The notes beneath the pieces are model-generated. The model saw nothing but the letters and a program-made list of their open reading frames with translations, made no database searches and had not been told where the DNA came from. Shown here in pieces: positions 1 to 10,762 of a DNA stretch of 64,000 nt; within the stretch, counting starts at the first letter, position 1; each line of letters opens with the position of its first letter. The DNA is from Endomychus coccineus (Eukaryota > Arthropoda > Insecta > Coleoptera > Endomychidae). The stretch spans positions 174,189,411 through 174,253,410 of the forward strand of contig OY294068.1 of assembly GCA_958510875.1 (NCBI GenBank), read 5' to 3'. The translations under genes and the position numbers were made by a program.

Positions 1-378
1 TGACAGTCACCAGTCCTGTCACGTCGGCATCGGTGGAGAGATCATTTTCTACTCTCAAACGAATTAAAACTTACATGCGAAATACAATGGGCCAAAATCG
101 TTTATACAATGTTAGTTTGATATCTATTGAAAAAGATTTAGTAAAACACTTAAAACAAAATGATACATTTTATGATAATATTATTGATCATTTTTCGCAA
201 ACTAAAGATCCTAGAATTCCGTTAATATATAAAAAAGTTGATAAAAATAATTAAAAAAAAAACAAAATATGAAAAATTTATAAAAAAAATAAAAAATATC
301 AAAAATCCAAAAAAAAAATAGAAACTCCACCACACCTCCACGTTGGTTCTTGCTTGGCAACAATTAATTTTGCCACTG
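1..378 (+). mobile_element. hAT transposon, 3' portion (cut by window edge)
   Basis: The fragment carries the C-terminal end of a hAT transposase, then an A/T-rich 3' UTR and a terminus reading, on the opposite strand, CAGTGGCAAAATTAATTG. CAGTGG is a typical hAT end. The same UTR and terminus recur in the complete copy at 13,572-15,339, which fixes the boundary at 378. The other end lies outside the window. Confidence 0.8.
3..254 (+). pseudogene. hAT transposase C-terminal dimerisation domain (hATC), partial
   Basis: The open frame runs from the window edge to a TAA at about 252-254. It contains the hATC hallmark SASVERSFSTLKRIKTYMRN followed by GQNRL and an SLISIEKDL stretch. This is typical of hAT transposases of the ZMYM1-like type, in which the domain mediates dimerisation. 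Only about 80 residues of an expected 600 or more are inside the window, so whether the full copy is intact cannot be judged. The frame here is unbroken, unlike the related copy at 13.6-15.3 kb. Confidence 0.8.
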
Positions 379-439
379 AAGTAGCTGGTACGGTCGCTGT
401 GCAAAGGTTAAAAGGCTGTGAATAGAGTATATTTTTACA

Positions 440-491
440 AGAACGTTTTATGTCCAGCCTCCTCTCTTAAAAAGTCCACGAGCCGCCACTG
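440..491. mobile_element. Second hAT-type terminus (5'-like end)
   Basis: This stretch ends in GAGCCGCCACTG, the reverse complement of a CAGTGGCGGCTC hAT terminus. It resembles the 5' end of the complete hAT at 15,300-15,339 (AGGAGGCT block, then GAGCCGCAACTG). No transposase is attached, so it looks like a stranded end of an older element next to the copy ending at 378. Confidence 0.5.
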
Positions 492-750
492 GAGCCTACT
501 CGCGGATAGTCACGGCGTGTAAATCCTGGCGGTGGACTATCTACTACGCACCCACATTTCCGGGTAGACACAGTGTATATTGGTAAGTCGTGATTGACTT
601 TCACTCTATTGTTCATTCTGAGCCTACTTACGGGTAGTCACAGCGTGTAGACTCTGGCGGTGGACTATCTACGACACACCCTTATTTCCGGGTAGACACA
701 GTATATATTGGTGTGTCGTTATTCCCCTTCACTCTAATCATTCACACCCT
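492..750. repeat. Two-copy tandem repeat, 128-bp period
   Basis: Two diverged copies begin with GAGCCTACT at 492 and 620. Each contains a GGCGGTGGACTATCTAC block and a TTTCCGGGTAGACACAGT block at the same offsets. No coding potential was seen. Confidence 0.8.
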
Positions 751-2060
751 CTGACACAATACAATTACTTAATAAACTCAATTTTACGTTTAACGGTACA
801 GAAAACAATTAATTTTATCGGGACTTTATAGAAATCTGACTTATCAGGGACAATACAACAATTACAAATACTAATTAAACGATATTTGATATTACAAGGT
901 CGTACTGCGAGCAAAACAAGGGAACTCAATACACTAACTCGATTAGCAAAAATTACTTTTTACCTAATACTTCAATGGCAACTGGCGGAACACTTACTTT
1001 TCGATTTTGACGATACAAATGATTGTTTACACTCACTTCGGACGACTCACTCAACTAACTCTCACTGACTATAGCTGTCTAACTCACTGACTAATTGATT
1101 TATATAACTTGCCAGTCGTACTTTTATAGCAATCGAGGTGCTGGTCAAGTCGCCTCCACTAGTTCCAGCCGACCCCTTTTTCCCTCATTTCGCGCGAATG
1201 ATGCTTCACCAGTTCCTAAATTCTGAGAAGTGGTTTTTATGTTCACGACATCTGTTTCATTATCTTATGTTGAAATTGAATATCCACTGTTTTAAACGAA
1301 ATCAAATATACGCGGCTTATGAATTGAAATGAATGCAAGTCTGATCCTTATACTACATGTATGTCTACACCCGGTACTATCTATTTTTCAATAATATAAT
1401 TATTCAGAATTATGAATTCTATATACCAATACAAACGGAATCTAGAATGTATGACCAATATATGAGTGTTAAATAATTATTCAACATTTTTGAGCTTCGT
1501 TACAGTACAGACAATTTTAAAATACGTCAAATAATTCCAAATCATATGAAATAGATGAATTGAATAGAATATTTTAAATTTACGTCCCAAGTCAAATAAT
1601 GCTTGAAATAAGAGAAACTATTGAGTTCACCTTAAATAAGTTGCAAAATGTATAATATCGAGTATTCAAACTTGATGGTTTCTGTCGTGACTCGAGACGG
1701 TGTCAAGTTAAGTCCTATCCTGAGATGTCACCATAAACGTGTCGTAAATTGGACGAATGACGGAAAAGCAACTAGAAGAGCACGTAAGTAAGCAAACAAC
1801 AGTAAACGGTAGCCGTAATGCGAAACCTCGTCTCTTTCGCTGTTTCTACCGGCAAATGCACAGATTAAATTCTGCTCACGATTCCTCCCATTAGATATGT
1901 CCGTTTTTCTTTCCTTTTTGTATAAATCTGCCGATTTTCTACAATGCGCTGTTCAGTTTTAACAACAATTTGATTTTTGTTCATTTTCTGTTCGTATTTA
2001 AATTTTGATAAAATTCAGTATTTTATTTTTTATCTTCTTCACTATACATTTTCTGTAGTT
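751..2060. other. No recognisable gene
   Basis: AT-rich sequence. Short open frames at 886-1068 and 1138-1332 show no known motif and no splice context. I see nothing else supported here. Confidence 0.5.
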
Positions 2061-2065
2061 TTTGG

Positions 2066-2440
2066 TCTCGTTAATAAACATTAACGTCCGGATTTCGGGT
2101 GGAGCCAATCCACGAGAGATCGGAGAGTGTCGATTGCACCCAGAGAAGATTGCTGTCTGGTGTGGATTTTGGTCTTCCGTGGTCTCTTCCAAGATGCAAG
2201 ACATATCTTCAACGGTCTGCTTAGAAAGGTATAGCACAATGATTCAGGATACTTCAGCTGGTATGCATCTCGAAGACATGTTTTTTTTTCGAAAGGATGA
2301 GGCTATGTGCGATACATGACATGAAACACTGCACTTATTGCGCGAAACATTTCGTATGTCGATAACTTCAGGTAACGGCGATTTCAATTGGTCAGCGAGA
2401 CCGGGCTTACTCGCTCCCCTGGACTTCTGTGAGGAGGGAG
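2066..2440 (+). pseudogene. Tc1/mariner-superfamily transposase, decayed fragment
   Basis: In shifting frames the + strand reads ANPREIGE, LHPEKIAVWCGFWS, then RKDEAMCDT, ETLHLLRETF, GDFNWSARP and LLAPLDF. These match the order of the catalytic core of IS630/Tc1/mariner-like insect transposases (NP-EI..., VWCGF, QDGA-HT, ..., W-RS-DL-PLDF). The catalytic QDGA is degraded to RKDEA and frames change, so it is inactive. No TIR was identified. A poly-G run of about 10 follows near 2440. Confidence 0.65.
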
Positions 2441-3235
2441 GGGGGGGGGGTGAAATCTCGTATGGCTAAGAAAACTCAGAAAGATTGGAGCGAGGCTTAA
2501 CTCAAAATTGAGTTTCTGGAATGGACGCTGCCCATCGAAGCTGCGGATACCATTATTTTGAGAAGTGTAATTTTCCATTTTTAATGTCATAATATGTTCT
2601 TTCCTTTAAAAACTGAACATTCGGTATCTGTTATATAACTTATTGAATTTCAATCCAAAGATTACACTTAATGAGACTCTCATTTTGAATAAAGATGTTT
2701 CCCAAATGATAAAATATGATTTAATCATATTTCTCCAATCATAGACCAAACTTACAGTATTCAACATAGATTATAGTATCAGAATCAATAAAGGCGTAAC
2801 TTGAAGCATTGATGGGATTCGAAGTCTTAGCTCTGAGTGTCTAGACCAGAACATCACCAGTTAGTCATTTTGGATACTGCCAAATTGAAAATGTTGATGA
2901 CTATAACAATTCTTCCTATAAAATGATAGAACATTGATGAACTTTTCCGATTCGATGTTCTATTCCCAAAATGTTTGCATTGAAGAAAATGATAATAAAC
3001 GTTTGATATCGGGAAGTATCCGAATTAAAAGAGACAATTGTGTTAATGACAAAATAGATTCCAGTCTTCCAAAACTTTACAATAATCTAATTCAAGCTTA
3101 ACCAAATCCAATTATTTTTGAAGTTCCACTTTCTATAGTCAATTCAACTCAACCTAAAAAAGATAATGTATTATCTGATATTCATGAATGCCAGTTTTGA
3201 GGTTAGATTCCATGGAATTATCTTAAACTTGATTA
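2441..3235. other. No recognisable gene
   Basis: AT-rich sequence between the mariner-like relic and the P-type element. No coding, repeat or RNA feature could be supported. Confidence 0.5.
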
Positions 3236-3422
3236 GTTGTTAGCACGGTCGTACAAACAGGTCTGGAAACTCGAGGTTGTTTACTATGTGAGAAGTGGGA
3301 CCGCTAAGCGTCGACTTTCGCTTAGTACCAAAAGACGCCACGTAAGAGTATTCTCTGACAACTGTCAGTTGACTTGTCAACACAAGGAATACCTGCGTTT
3401 TTAGAAACAAATTACGAAATCG

Positions 3423-3578
3423 TGCAATGTGCCCTAATGCAAAACGGGGTACAAAAGTGTAAAGCAAGGAACTTCTGTTTTTAAAGTGCCCAAAGATGCG
3501 GAAATGCGAAAAAAGTGGATGCTTGCGATCCCGGATAGAAATGGTTTTAACGAGGTCTTTTATGAAGTTATTTTTAAG
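3423..3578 (+). pseudogene. THAP zinc-finger exon relic of the P-type transposase
   Basis: The frame reads CNVP, a stop, CKTGYKSVKQGTSVFKVPKD and RKKWMLAIP, then ends at a splice-donor-like AAG/gtgagt at 3578/3579. This is the N-terminal half of a THAP C2CH domain: Cys-x4-Cys, then FKVPKD and the invariant Trp. THAP is the DNA-binding domain of P transposases and derived host genes. A stop lies between the two cysteines, and the second C-x2-H half is missing here. A diverged duplicate at 3937-4000 retains a VCEKGEVIFK-like remnant and the same donor. Confidence 0.75.
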
Positions 3579-3727
3579 GTGAGTTTGACAAGAGTAACAG
3601 TTATATTCCTGTCTCAAATCAGTAGTAAATATTGCGTTACGAGAAGAATTGGCAGTGTCAACATAGCCGAGGTTTCCGGACCCGTCGAGTGTACAGTACC
3701 GGAGATTTTAGTGTAGAATGTATATAT

Positions 3728-3829
3728 TGTAAACATAATGAAAGACAACATACTAAACTACTATACATGTATTTTGATTGTAAACATAATGAAAGACAAC
3801 ATACTAAACTAGTATACATGTATTTTGAT
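3728..3829. repeat. 51-bp tandem duplication inside the P-type element
   Basis: Two nearly identical 51-bp units start with TGTAAACATAATGAAAGACA at 3728 and 3779. They differ at about one position (CTACTATAC versus CTAGTATAC). Confidence 0.9.
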
Positions 3830-4213
3830 TGTAATCCTAATTTAATTGAAAAAATGTTTATATGCGATCGATTATTTTCATACATTTCCTTTTTAAATTA
3901 CTACCAAAAAAAGCCTTAAATAATAAGTACATACTCCGGGAAGAACGTGTTTTAACGAGGTCTTTAATGTGTGCGAAAAAGGGGAAGTTATTTTTAAGGT
4001 GAGTAATACGTTTTGACAAGAGTAACAGTTATATTCTTCTCAAATCAGAATACTTAGTAACACTGCTTAGGATTCCGAGAAGAAATCGTTTCACCACTTC
4101 GTGATTCAAGCGCTAGCTGGTGGCTGAGCGAGGAACTACGAGTTTGGCGACGTGTAAGAGACCCATGTCAAACATAGAGTTTCCGGACCTGTATGTACGA
4201 CCGTGGTTGTTAG

Positions 4214-5305
4214 TAATAGAAATAAAGTTAAATCATAGAAATGCTAATTCATAATATAGTCATAGATATTTAAAATTGTATAAATATATTTAAGACTCCC
4301 ATGGTGGGGAGCGGACAAAAATCGCCTAATGAAACATAATTGCAATCATATTGCAGAATGCATGAAGGGACTGTGGAACATTGACCTCTTTGAGGGTATT
4401 ATCTTTAAATCAGCACGCGATGTGAGAAATTCAATTTGTATTCATGAAATATTCACTTGAACTTTAGATTTTTATCTCTTCATTTCCACAAATTTCCTAC
4501 ACAACTCGAGAATCGAGAAACAAGGGTTAACCCTTGTCAATTGTGATGTTATTGTCAAGCAACTAGTTTTTTTTTCAATAAACCTAAGGAAAATATAATT
4601 ATGGATGTAGATCCCGTACAATTAGTACGAATTGTGTTCAAAGGTTCATCATGGATGTGGCTTGAAATATAAATTTTATTAATATTCATAATAATATGCA
4701 AGTATGTTATGAAATCACCTTCATGATTCATGCAGGTATGTTTATATCAGGTCATATTTTCCTCTTGAATTATTCCACACCGCCATCACTACTCATGGAC
4801 CTGCTTATCCATTAGGTATTCTTTTCAGAAGGTACATTGTATATTTCATAGCGGTTCAATCTAATGTACTGTGTTTAATTTTGGACTGCTTGTTATGGTT
4901 CTTTTTGATTTGTACACATATTTAGAAAAGTCAAAAACTGCTGTCCAGAAATGGAGTTCATCGATCTTCTGACACCCTGCTGATTTACCAGGTTTTTGCG
5001 AACGACCAGACAGATTGGTAGAAACTATTGAGTCGGAACTCTATTCATGAATCGATGAAATGTTCATCACCCTTCAATTGAGGAGGTCGTGAGCAAAACC
5101 GGCTAAGTCCACATTTGATCATTGGTGAGCAAAAACGGTTTCATCCCGCTTAAAAAGCCTATCAAAGATAGTATTTGGAAATAAAATCGATAATATCCTT
5201 ATATGGAAGTGAATTAAGCTTCTCTCCAAGTTTTTGCTTTTCATGTACTTTGTAAAGCCTCTCATTAAACTGATTGTCATTAAAAGAAGAATGAATTCAT
5301 TTTTG
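4214..5305. other. No recognisable gene
   Basis: AT-rich sequence to the right of the P-type element. Nothing supported. Confidence 0.5.
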
Positions 5306-5515
5306 GAAGTATTCATTGATTTGCGTGCAAAACCGGTTATACCCATTTTGTTTTTTATTTTTGAGTGAAACTTTTGAACATTTTTTGAAAACCATTCCAA
5401 ACATTTCTTGAAAGTATTCATTGATTTGTGTGCAAAACCGGTTATACCCATTTTGTTTTTATTTTTGCGTGAAAACTTTGGACATTTAAATTATTCCAAA
5501 CATGATAACTCCACG
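5306..5515. repeat. 105-bp tandem duplication
   Basis: Two diverged units carry ATTCATTGATTTG, then GTGCAAAACCGGTTATACCC, at 5311 and 5416. The period is 105 bp. The open frame on the - strand that spans them repeats MGITGFA for this reason and is not a gene. Confidence 0.85.
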
Positions 5516-7380
5516 ATTGGAATATTTGATTATTTCTTTGGGCCCAGAAGGGAGCTTTTTTTCTCTCCTGAACATTGTACAAGAATGGATTTAACGATTT
5601 TGCGTGCGTCTTCCTCAAGGATTGATTAATCAGATATCTAAATCAAATGCGAATTTTCTAAGGGTTCCATGAAAATTGTAGTAATCTGTCCTATTTAATT
5701 TAATTGACATGAATCATGTAACAACTCAACGTTATAAATAACATTTCACTTGGACTCAGTGGTCACTAGGGATTAATTTCCCAGAGTATCTAGCGAGCTT
5801 TTTGGAATTAATGACTGAGAACTTTTCCTCATTCTTAGCTGCGTAAATATTAACAAAGTTTTCAATGCAATTTGTGTAATGAATGCGAAAATTTTCTAAT
5901 ATGATCTAGACGTGTTTTATGCTTTACAACATTGTTTCCAAACAACTTCGTTGTTACAGAATTTAAAATATAACAATCATATGAATTACTTCTTGAGGAA
6001 ATCGAACATTTCTTTCACACATGTTTGTACGACATAGTACATCTGATGTCCATCATCATCTTTAGCTCATGCTATACTACCTTTGTTAATGATATCAGTG
6101 ATTCGTTCCATTGTTAAGTAAAGCTAATCAAATGTCTATTCTTTATAAGAATTAGTCTAAAATTAAGGAGTAGTTTATGACGAAGAAGAAATGAATTACA
6201 GTATATTTTATAGTTATGACAATTAATTTATCAAAAATTATAATGAAAAGGGATTTGAAAGTAATTAATTACATTTTTTAATGACTTTACCTCCAAAATA
6301 TGAACATTTTGATGGTCACTTTCAACTGAACTGAAGTCGTAACAAAGTGAATTTACTGGAGAATGTATCTAGGAAATGGAAAGTACATTGAAATATTTTA
6401 TTTACGTCAAAAAGATGAATTTGCTCCAATATTTATTTCATTAATTACAATAAATTTGTAAGGGTACAAATTACTCTTACTTAAGGATTAACTAAAAGCT
6501 CTATTTTATCACTTGGTTGCCGATAGCTACAGTGAAGACGGTCGTGAGTTATAATTTTAGATGTTAAGAATTCGGGCGCCAGAGTATTTTAACCAACCAA
6601 TGAATTATGTATATAACTAGGAGATACAAATACTCAAGTCCCCATGTTAAATTACCCTGAAAGAAAAAGATAAAAGACCTGTACCCAGAATGATTGAAAT
6701 TTACTAGTGATTGAAATACTAATTTCGATACAGTTATGACAGAACTTATATTAATGAGATATGAAGCGAATGAATTGAAAATATGAATGGAGGTAATTAC
6801 TTGAATCATTAAAACAAGTGAACAGTTGAATTTACACAATATACAAATACTAATGATTATTTTAATTGTTACATAAAACCAAAATCGGTAGCCTGACCTG
6901 GTGAGAGCTGGATGTTGTACTTGCTTGGTTATGGATCAATACTTTTACTTGACGTAGGGGCTCCTGCCACAGTTGTAATACCGTTTCCACGATTGTACGT
7001 CACAAATAAATCAGCGACTCCTAAGTAATCTTTTCCATAGCAGATTCAAGCCAACCTCAATACACTTGTTGAATTCCCCAGAACATAAACAGAAAAAAGG
7101 AACCCTGAAATCACGAAATGATCAACCCTCTATTGTTCTATTGTCTTCAGAAGACAGACATGAACAAAATACATAACAATTGTTGAACAAATTAGGACTA
7201 GCCTATGTTCTGTCAGATACCACCTGTGAAGGCAAATTAATTCCTGAAGTCAGTGAATAAATCAAATGGAATCACAAAAATATTTACCTCTATCACGATA
7301 GGGTTTTCCTTCCAATAAGACAAACTTCACTTCCGTTCACAACCAGTCACGTTGAAACTAAGTTTTAATCCCTTAAGGTG
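5516..7380. other. No recognisable gene
   Basis: AT-rich, largely unique-looking sequence. A - strand open frame at 6564-6839 follows a polypyrimidine/ag-like site and encodes a short hydrophobic tail. I could not link it in phase to the candidate exon at 7432-7549. Confidence 0.4.
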
Positions 7381-7431
7381 CATTAATTACTCAAATAATC
7401 CCAATTATGCCAATCCAAATTGGTAATTTAC

Positions 7432-7549
7432 TTTCAACGGAAGTATATTCCCAGAATTTGGTTCCAAACACAAGCTTGGTATCACCTCCCTGTTGAAATA
7501 ACCTAGCAACGCACTTCCCGCTTGAACGATTGACCAGAAGTAACGCCAT
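7432..7549 (-). CDS. Candidate first exon of an unknown gene (- strand)
   Basis: On the - strand an ATG in a good context (AAAATGGCG) opens MALLLVNRSSGKCVARLFQQ and reads about 39 codons to a GT donor-like site (gtaaat) at 7431, phase 1. The N-terminus is basic, lacks acidic residues and is somewhat amphipathic, as in mitochondrial presequences. The upstream sequence to about 7700 looks like a 5' UTR without in-frame coding. No matching second exon was confirmed, so this is a tentative call. Confidence 0.25.
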
Positions 7550-7734
7550 TTTCTCTTTTTTTCCGACGTCTCGTTGTCTCACAGAACAACCTCGAAATAG
7601 AAGCGGTAACTACGGATCTGACACCGAACAACCATGACCCTTAGAATATACGGTCTAGCATAGCTAACATCACAGGAGTTAACCGATTGAACTACAGCGG
7701 CCATTTCTAAGCCGTTAAGTGGAATTTACACGTT

Positions 7735-8650
7735 ACAAATCATTGAATTGGAAATTGTGAGATTTGAAATAAGAAAATATTTTGAAAATTATATTTAATA
7801 CAATTTTTTTATTAGAATATCATTAACAATTTTGAATAATTGATGATAAAGTTGGCACAATAATAGTTTCACATTTATAAACATGTTTAGGCTAAGTTGA
7901 GGACTTAAATGTAATTCTCAAGTTAATTTTTAAGTTAAAGCTTAAACAATATTGAACGACGCTATAGAGCTTAATAATGAATGTATATTCATTATTTTAG
8001 GATAATTTTTTTGTATGTGACTGTAGTCACTGATTTTCTTTATACTTTGACTACACTACAGTCGTAATGTTCGACGAACATCGTGTGAGCCAGCAGTAAA
8101 ATTTAGGGAGAGGAGATAGGCATTCGTATTGTTCTTGAAGGTTTGGAGGTTATAGGCATTGGGAAAGACTTCACTAGGTAAAGAGTTCCATAACTTTGCT
8201 GTTCTATGAAAAAATTAGGTACGGTAGGAAGAAGTTCGGCAGGTCTCGAGTTTGACAGTGAAGTGGTGACTAGTTTGATCTCGTCTAGTCCGCCAATCAG
8301 GAACCTCTCGTGGTGGAACAACAGACGAAATTTCTGCAGGACACTAACCATGGAAATATATATATAGAGAAGGGAGAGATCACCCATCTTAGTACGATGT
8401 TCTGGAAAAGTCAATGAACTCGTAAATGTGACATTATCGAACAAACGGAAAGCTATCTTCTGGATAGAACCCAAGAGCTGCATCGTATGTTTGGGAGCCG
8501 AACTCCAAACATGTGAACAGTACTCCAGGACAGGTCAAATCTGTGCTCTGTAGATTATGAGGAGTTGCTGGGTTGTAAAGTAGCTCTTGGCAGGAAATAG
8601 AAAACAAAGTTTTTATGAAGCGACTTCCGCAATGGACCTCACATGATCGT
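7735..8650 (-). mobile_element. LINE 3' end, copy 1 (with 3' UTR) of a duplicated block
   Basis: On the - strand the coding C-terminus of a non-LTR retrotransposon (about 8640 down to 8100) is followed by a conserved 3' UTR (8100 down to 7735). A second copy in the same orientation lies at 8755-9480, and the UTR parts of the two are clearly similar throughout. This is either a tandem duplication of about 1 kb or two insertions. Confidence 0.75.
8103..8640 (-). pseudogene. LINE ORF2 C-terminal fragment (RT tail)
   Basis: The translation includes LGSIQKIAFRL, FPEHRTKMGDLSLLY, RLLFHHERF, KLVTTSLSNSRPAELLPT and a degraded YGTLYLVKSFPMP. The related fragments at 59.8 kb and 60.2 kb share this order (IQK-AIRL, LEHRR-M-LSL, TCRTSSYQ, AKLWNSLPSEVFP). 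It is the region after the reverse transcriptase in Jockey/CR1-like LINEs. Frameshifted and inactive. Confidence 0.7.
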
Positions 8651-9075
8651 CACGTGAGAGCGTGCTGTTGGTGGTAATTATTTATAACAATTTAAGTATA
8701 ATTAAAATCAAATATTTCAACTGTTGAGCTCCAACATTTATTTCATTAATTAAAATTAAACAATGAATTAGAAATTGTGAGATTTGAAATTAGAAAATAA
8801 TTGGAGAATTATATTTAATACAATTTGTTCTTTAAAATATCATTTACAATTCTGGTTGATTGATAATAAAGTTGGCATAATAATATTCTCAAATTTGTAA
8901 GCAATTTTAGGTAAGTTTGAGGCCTTAAATTAAATTTTTTTTAAGGTAATTTTTAAGTTGAAGCTTGAACATTAATAAAAGACGCTATAGAGCTTAATAC
9001 TGAATTCATATTTAATTTTTCAGAATATTTTTTTTGTATGTGAATCTAGTCACTGATTTTCTTTTTATACTTTGA

Positions 9076-9529
9076 CTATACGAGGAGGAAACCTATAACG
9101 TTCGACGAACATCGTGTGAGCCAGCAGTAGAATTCAGGTATTCGTATTTTCTTGAAGGTTTGGAGGTTATAGGCATAGGGAAAGATCTCACTAGGTAAAA
9201 AGTTCCACAACTTCGCTGTTCGATAAAAAATTAATAATAATAAATTCTGGTAGGAAGAAGTGATGACTAGCTCAAGCTCGTCTACCTGGAATCTCTCGTG
9301 GGGGAACAACAGACGAAATTTCTGATGAACACTGACCATGGAAATATGTATAGAAAAGGGAGAGATCTCCCACCTTTCTACGGTGTTCTAGAGAGGTCAG
9401 TTTAATTGTGACATCATCAATCAAACGAATAGCTTTCTTCTGGATAGAATCCCAGAGCTTCAGGGTATGTTTGGGAACATGGTTAGATGCAAATTTATTA
9501 AAACTCAATGTACATAAATCGAAATTCAT
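9076..9529 (-). pseudogene. LINE ORF2 C-terminal fragment, copy 2
   Basis: This is the same family as 8103-8640 on the same strand. It reads KHTLKLWDSIQKKAIRLIDD, SLEHRRKVGDLSLFYTYFHG and CSSEISSVVPP, then AKLWNFLPSEIFPYAYNLQTF in another frame. Its 3' UTR continues down to about 8755. Confidence 0.75.
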
Positions 9530-9886
9530 ATGTTTTGGATCTTACATTACCTCTCTTCCAAAAATGCAGAAACTTTTAATGCACAATTTTGAATGCAACA
9601 ATATGTGTTGGAAATTTTGAAATATCATTATAAACGTAAATATCTACCCTTTTTCTCTGAGCACCAATATTTTTGCAGGTCCAAAGTTGCTGATTCCTCA
9701 AATAAAAAAACGATAGGACAACATTTTACCAAATATTACTTCTCTAAAATTTATAACAAGTTACCGATCGAAATAAAACAATTTTATCAGGAAAACAAAC
9801 TAAGCATTTCAGTTTTTATTAAAAAATTGAAAAAATGGATTATTACGTCAAAAGATTTGATAGATGATATTATAGCAGGTCAATGA
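9484..9886 (+). pseudogene. LINE reverse transcriptase tail, different family, + strand
   Basis: It opens with WLDANLLKLNVHKSKFICFG, the RT segment after the catalytic FADD box (W-x-N-L-LN-KS-FM-F). It then jumps, apparently by internal deletion, to SSNKKTIGQHFTKYYFSKIY, NKLPIEIKQF and FIKKLKKWI, the usual LINE ORF2 C-terminus. It abuts the - strand LINE fragment at about 9480. Confidence 0.65.
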
Positions 9887-9974
9887 TTTAATTAATTTCA
9901 GAAATACTCTATTTTTGTGAAAATCATCATTTATTTTTGTTGTTTATAACTTTATATCTCTGGCAATTTCCCCC

Positions 9975-10420
9975 TTTATATTTATATTTATATTTATATT
10001 TATATTTATATTTATATTTATATTTATATTTATATTTATATTTATATTTATATTTATATTTATATTTATATTTATATTTATATTTATATTTATATTTATA
10101 TTTATATTTATATTTATATTTATATTTATATTTATATTTATATTTATATTTATATTTATATTTATATTTATATTTATATTTATATTTATATCTATATTTA
10201 TATTTATATTTATATTTATATTTATATTTATATTTATATTTATATTTATATTTATATTTATATTTATATTTATATTTATATTTATATTTATATTTATGTT
10301 TATGTTTATGTTTATATTTATATTTATCTTTATATTTTATATTTATATTTATATTTATGTTTATAATTATATTTATATTTATCTTTATATTTTATATTTA
10401 TGTTTATATTTATATCTATA
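9975..10420. repeat. (TTTATA)n hexanucleotide microsatellite
   Basis: An almost pure TTTATA array runs from 9975 to about 10,297 with a single T-to-C change near 10,192. It then degenerates with G and C variants to about 10,420. The period of six makes an artificial open frame of alternating Leu-Tyr, which is not a gene. Confidence 0.97.
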
Positions 10421-10589
10421 AATGAGAATAACACCTAATGTAATAAATTGAATTAATTAAGTTTACAAATTTCATATACTGTATTATATCTTGCATTGAT
10501 ATGTACGATATAAAACTATTCCTTTGTTGTCACAGACATGTACATTATTGTACATCGTGACTTTGTTAAAATTCACAAACATGCAAAAT

Positions 10590-10762
10590 ATCAAATGTGC
10601 TTGTACTCCAGAACAGGTCGAATCTGCGGTTTGTAGATTATGAGGAGCAGCTGGGATGTAAAGTAGCTCTTGGCACGGAATAGAAGCCCAAGTTTTCATG
10701 AAGCGGTTTTCGCAATGGACATCACATGATCGTCCCATGAGAGGGTGCTGTTGGTGGTGATC
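10590..10762 (-). pseudogene. LINE ORF2 internal fragment
   Basis: The sequence is collinear with the upstream coding part seen at 8520-8680 (CTCCAGGACAGGTC..., TGTAGATTATGAGGAG, AAAGTAGCTCTTGGCA and the ATGATCGTC block). It is thus a third partial copy of the same - strand LINE family. Confidence 0.65.

Larger units (their letters stand above)
3244..4205 (+). mobile_element. Non-autonomous P-superfamily transposon, complete with 8-bp TSD
   Basis: The termini are inverted repeats. The left begins CACGGTCGTACAAACAGG and the right, read on the other strand, begins CACGGTCGTACATACAGG; similarity continues for about 35 bp or more. The perfect 8-bp duplication GTTGTTAG flanks it at 3236-3243 and 4206-4213. 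TIRs starting CA, 8-bp TSDs and an internal THAP exon together fit the P-element superfamily. At 962 bp it is far shorter than an autonomous P element and lacks the catalytic part. The interior contains a duplicated THAP-exon segment (3530-3640 and 3937-4060) and a 51-bp tandem repeat. Confidence 0.85.

Noticed and set aside
1138..1332. Open frame of 64 codons as a gene
   Set aside because: No motif, no splice sites of note, composition like surroundings.
3632..3919. Overlapping frames on both strands with a repeated CKHNERQHTKL-like stretch
   Set aside because: They arise from the 51-bp tandem duplication inside the P-type element.
5119..5451. Minus-strand 110-codon frame with internal repeats as a repeat protein
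   Set aside because: The repetition is the 105-bp DNA duplication; composition and lack of splice or start context argue against a gene.
9937..10425. Open frame of about 160 codons of alternating Leu-Tyr
   Set aside because: It is the translation of the TTTATA microsatellite; a six-base period keeps any frame open.
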